A model generated the notes under the pieces. That model ran no database searches. It saw only the letters and a list, made by a program, of their open reading frames with translations, and was not told where the DNA came from. This document shows, one piece after another, positions 6,482 through 8,942 of a stretch of DNA of 8,942 nucleotides. The stretch is from the NCBI GenBank assembly GCA_047623945.1, contig JBLHOT010000121.1:1-8942 (forward strand), in the 5' to 3' direction. Position 1 is the stretch's first letter. Each line of letters begins with the position of its first letter. The position numbers and the translations under genes are program-made. This DNA is from Arcticibacterium sp047623945. Lineage in GTDB: Bacteria; Bacteroidota; Bacteroidia; Cytophagales; Spirosomataceae.

Positions 6482-8659
6482 ATGATGTCTGACAACAACG
6501 CCCCAGCGAATACTGAGGATGCCGGAAGTGAAACTCCGGATGTAAACAAAAAAGAGATGAATAATATAGAAGCGAACGCTCCAGAAGGAGAAGAAGGTCA
6601 AAAGTCTGAAGAGGTGACTGCCAAAGAAGTGAAAGAGGAAACTACAGCTCCTGTTGTGGTGGAAGAAGAAGTGGTAGACACCATCGATGAAAAAGCAGAA
6701 AATTCACGTTTGGCAGAAAGTCCAGAAGAAACTATTTCAGCCGATACTTTAGCAGAAAACGCTACTGTGGTGGAGCCAGATTCCAAAGAGCCTGCGATTG
6801 AAAGCAAGAAGGAGGCTGACACAGAAGCGAAGACTGATGAAGATATTGAAGAGATGGATGTGGATGAGGCAGAGCATTTTGATGGTAAAGATATTGATGT
6901 AGAATCATTCGATAAGAAGGACTTTGTGGAGCTAGCTGAGAAAATGCTAGACGCTATTTCTAAAAGTTCAGTAAGTCTGAATGATGTCAAGAACATTGAT
7001 GCTGTAAATAAAGAAATTAGAGCAGCTTACGATGAAATCCACGGAGTAGAAATAGATGAGGCAAAGGAAGCTTATATAGCGACCAATGGTTCTGATGAGG
7101 GCTTTGCCTTTAAAAACGATAATTACGACATACGTTTTGAGTCATTAATGATTCAAATTAGAGAAATCAGAGGAGCATTTTTCAGGAAACTAGAAGCCCT
7201 GAAAGAGACTTATTTTGAGCGTAAGACTAACCTGCTTCAGAAGCTAAGAGAAATCGTAGATGAGGAAGAAAAAGGAGGTTCTAAAGAAAACTGGGAGGCC
7301 TTTAAGTCAGTTCAAAACTCTTGGCGTGATGCTGGGAATGTTAATTCTCCACATAACGGTTCTTTATGGTCTGCATATAATGCACTCTTAGATAGATATT
7401 TTGATATAAGAAGTATCCAGAATGACCTAAAGGAACTTGATAGGAAGAAAAACCTTGAAGCTAGAGAAGCTTTTGTGGTTAAAATTGAAGAGATAGCCGC
7501 AAGTTTAGCAGACCAAGAATTAACAAATTCTCTCCTTAAGAAAGCCAATGAATACCTGAATGATTATAAACATACGGGTCCTGGATCAAGAAAAGAGCAG
7601 GAAATTCTTTGGGTAAGGATGAAAGCGGCATTCGATATTATTTATGACAAACGTCGCGGCCAAAACGAGGAGAATCAGCATCTGATGGATGAAGTCTACG
7701 GAGCCAAATCTTCTCTGGTAGAAAAGCTTAAAGAATACGCGGCTTTTGATAGTGACCGCATCAATGACTGGAACGCAAAGACCAAAGAAGTTCAGGAGAT
7801 TCAGAATCAATGGAACAATCTTAAAGGGCCAATGCCTAGAGACAAGGCTAAGGACATAAGTAAGCAGTTCTGGAAACTATTAAAAGATTTTTTCAAGGGT
7901 AAGTCTGCCTTCTTTAATAAGCTGGAAGGGGAGCGTAAAGTAAATTTAACGGCCAAGGAAGGTTTATGTAAGCAAGTAGAGGAGATGGTAGAGGCCAACG
8001 ATGTTTCGGCTGATAATACCAATAAAGTCATTCAGCTTCAAAAGGAGTGGAAAACTTACGGACATGTACCACAAAAATTCAAGGATTCCGTATACAAACG
8101 TTTTAAGAAATCCTGCGATGCTTTCTTTGATTTAAAGCGTTCTGAGGGTAGCGAAAAGGATAAAGAGTATCTGGCAAACCTAAAGGCGAAAGAGGAGCTA
8201 TGCTCACTGATAGAGGGCGAGGTTAAAGAGAAACAAACAGATCTCTCTAAGCTTTCTGACTACAAGAAGAAGTTTAATGATTTAGGCTTTGTTCCTAGAA
8301 AAGATATCAATGGCATTCAGAAGAGATTTATAGATGCCATAAATACGTATGTGACGAGTTCGACCGACATCGACAAGGATGAAAAGGAGAAGCTGATGCT
8401 TAAAAACGAAGTAGAGGTGACCATGAAATCTGGCGGGAATCCTAGAGAACTGGAGCGTCAAGAGAATGACTTAAGACGTAAGCTTAAAAACTTTGAAGAC
8501 GAGGTGACGCAATTAAAAACGAATATCGAGTTTTTTGGAAGGTCTAAGGGAGCAGAAAAAATCAAACAAGAATACCAGAAAAAGATAGAAAAGGCTGATT
8601 TTGAGGCAGCTAAAATCAAAGAAAAATTGAAACTAATACAGCAAGCCATGTACTCTTGA
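6482..8659 (+). CDS. DUF349 repeat protein with acidic N-terminus and coiled-coil tail
   Basis: The 725-residue product is of unknown function. Residues 1-147 are rich in Glu, Asp, Ala, Thr and Val (for example EEVTAKEVKEETTAPVVVEEE), have no hydrophobic segment and are probably disordered. From about 245 to 625, roughly five helical repeats of the DUF349 type follow. They are recognisable by a W or F, then a turn with G and often P, then an aromatic-rich helix: SWRDAGNV (280-287), DYKHTGPGSRKEQ (361-373), QWNNLKGPMPRDKAKDIS (443-460), EWKTYGHVPQKFKDSVYKRF (522-541) and KFNDLGFVPRKDINGIQKRF (597-616). Residues about 630-722 form a charged coiled coil. There is no signal peptide or membrane helix, so it is probably cytoplasmic. 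DUF349 proteins of this size are common in Bacteroidota. Two ATGs are adjacent (6482 and 6485), and either may be used. The gene is monocistronic as far as seen, with pdxH divergent and a tRNA gene 125 bases downstream. Confidence 0.88.
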   Translation: MMSDNNAPANTEDAGSETPDVNKKEMNNIEANAPEGEEGQKSEEVTAKEVKEETTAPVVVEEEVVDTIDEKAENSRLAESPEETISADTLAENATVVEPDSKEPAIESKKEADTEAKTDEDIEEMDVDEAEHFDGKDIDVESFDKKDFVELAEKMLDAISKSSVSLNDVKNIDAVNKEIRAAYDEIHGVEIDEAKEAYIATNGSDEGFAFKNDNYDIRFESLMIQIREIRGAFFRKLEALKETYFERKTNLLQKLREIVDEEEKGGSKENWEAFKSVQNSWRDAGNVNSPHNGSLWSAYNALLDRYFDIRSIQNDLKELDRKKNLEAREAFVVKIEEIAASLADQELTNSLLKKANEYLNDYKHTGPGSRKEQEILWVRMKAAFDIIYDKRRGQNEENQHLMDEVYGAKSSLVEKLKEYAAFDSDRINDWNAKTKEVQEIQNQWNNLKGPMPRDKAKDISKQFWKLLKDFFKGKSAFFNKLEGERKVNLTAKEGLCKQVEEMVEANDVSADNTNKVIQLQKEWKTYGHVPQKFKDSVYKRFKKSCDAFFDLKRSEGSEKDKEYLANLKAKEELCSLIEGEVKEKQTDLSKLSDYKKKFNDLGFVPRKDINGIQKRFIDAINTYVTSSTDIDKDEKEKLMLKNEVEVTMKSGGNPRELERQENDLRRKLKNFEDEVTQLKTNIEFFGRSKGAEKIKQEYQKKIEKADFEAAKIKEKLKLIQQAMYS

Positions 8660-8698
8660 GAAAGGGATCATAAAACTTGAATTAATTTCAATTGAAAG

Positions 8699-8730
8699 CT
8701 TGCAGAAGCAGAAGGACAATATTACTTTTG
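8699..8730 (+). promoter_or_regulatory. Promoter of tRNA-Thr
   Basis: CTTG (8699-8702) and TACTTTTG (8723-8730) are separated by 20 bases. The -7 element is an exact TAnnTTTG match and the spacing is right for the Bacteroidota sigma factor. Transcription would begin near 8737, leaving a 5' leader of about 48 bases for RNase P to remove. It gives the tRNA a promoter separate from the DUF349 gene. Confidence 0.6.
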
Positions 8731-8784
8731 CATCGCTTTAAGGGGGAAACGGAAAGTGATTTTTGTTTTTTCTTTAGCAAAGAG

Positions 8785-8857
<73 letters not shown>

Positions 8858-8858
8858 C

Positions 8859-8889
8859 AAAAAGCTCCAACGAAAGTTGGAGCTTTTTT
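8859..8889 (+). terminator. Intrinsic terminator of tRNA-Thr
   Basis: GCTCCAAC (8864-8871) and GTTGGAGC (8876-8883) form a perfect 8-base GC-containing stem closed by a GAAA tetraloop. The stem is preceded by five A and followed by six T, so it can also act on the opposite strand. It begins two bases after the tRNA discriminator base, so the primary transcript ends almost directly after the tRNA. Confidence 0.93.
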
Positions 8890-8942
8890 GTTTTTTGGCC
8901 TTTTGTCGTTTGGTGAGGTTGTCGAATAAGTTGCGGGCCAAG

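Noticed and set aside
6598..6996. 132-codon open frame on the minus strand, rich in Ser
   Set aside because: It is the antisense shadow of the acidic Glu/Asp/Ala-rich region of the DUF349 gene; the serine-rich composition is what reversed GAA/GAT-type codons give.
8677..8697. Overlapping AT-rich palindromes (TTGAA/TTCAA and TTTCAATTGAAA) after the DUF349 gene
   Set aside because: They are short and AT-rich with no following T-run, so they are not a credible intrinsic terminator; a binding site is possible but unsupported.

Overview
This AT-rich window looks like chromosomal core sequence from a member of the Bacteroidota, most likely the Cytophagales. The evidence is the gene content: a lipoprotein-type TamA homologue (TamL), a multi-repeat DUF349 protein, and an SdpR-type ArsR repressor. 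Several intergenic regions also carry Bacteroidota-style promoter elements (-33 TTTG / -7 TAnnTTTG), and most starts lack a Shine-Dalgarno sequence. The assignment to order is an inference; only the phylum is well supported.

Layout from left to right. (1) Bases 1-479, minus strand: the 5' part of an aspartokinase gene, probably thrA (aspartokinase/homoserine dehydrogenase), running off the left edge. (2) 480-697: a divergent promoter region. (3) 698-1003, plus: a small ArsR/SdpR-type repressor with a perfect inverted repeat over its own promoter. (4) 1000-2247, minus: a class V PLP-dependent aminotransferase with an apparent Tat signal; its stop codon overlaps the repressor's stop. (5) 2418-4919, minus: a large outer-membrane Omp85 protein with a lipoprotein signal, TamL. 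(6) 4998-5735, plus: a SpoU/TrmH-type RNA 2'-O-methyltransferase starting at GTG. (7) 5754-6422, minus: pdxH, pyridoxamine/pyridoxine 5'-phosphate oxidase. (8) 6482-8659, plus: a 725-residue DUF349 repeat protein with an acidic, probably disordered N-terminus and a coiled-coil tail. (9) 8785-8857, plus: tRNA-Thr(TGT) with its own promoter and a strong intrinsic terminator. Bases 8890-8942 hold nothing I can identify.

Neighbouring genes mostly alternate in strand, so this is a set of short independent units rather than one operon. Only tamL and the aminotransferase run the same way in succession, and 170 bases with two possible hairpins separate them. The functions are mainly housekeeping: amino-acid synthesis, cofactor synthesis, RNA modification, outer-membrane biogenesis and a tRNA. 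PdxH makes the cofactor the aminotransferase uses, but nothing else ties the two together.

I found no mobile element, CRISPR array, phage gene or clear new multi-gene system. The points most worth a second look are the partnerless SdpR-like repressor with a candidate self-operator, the exported aminotransferase, the lipidated TamA homologue with a non-ATG start and no tamB in view, and the DUF349 protein of unknown function.
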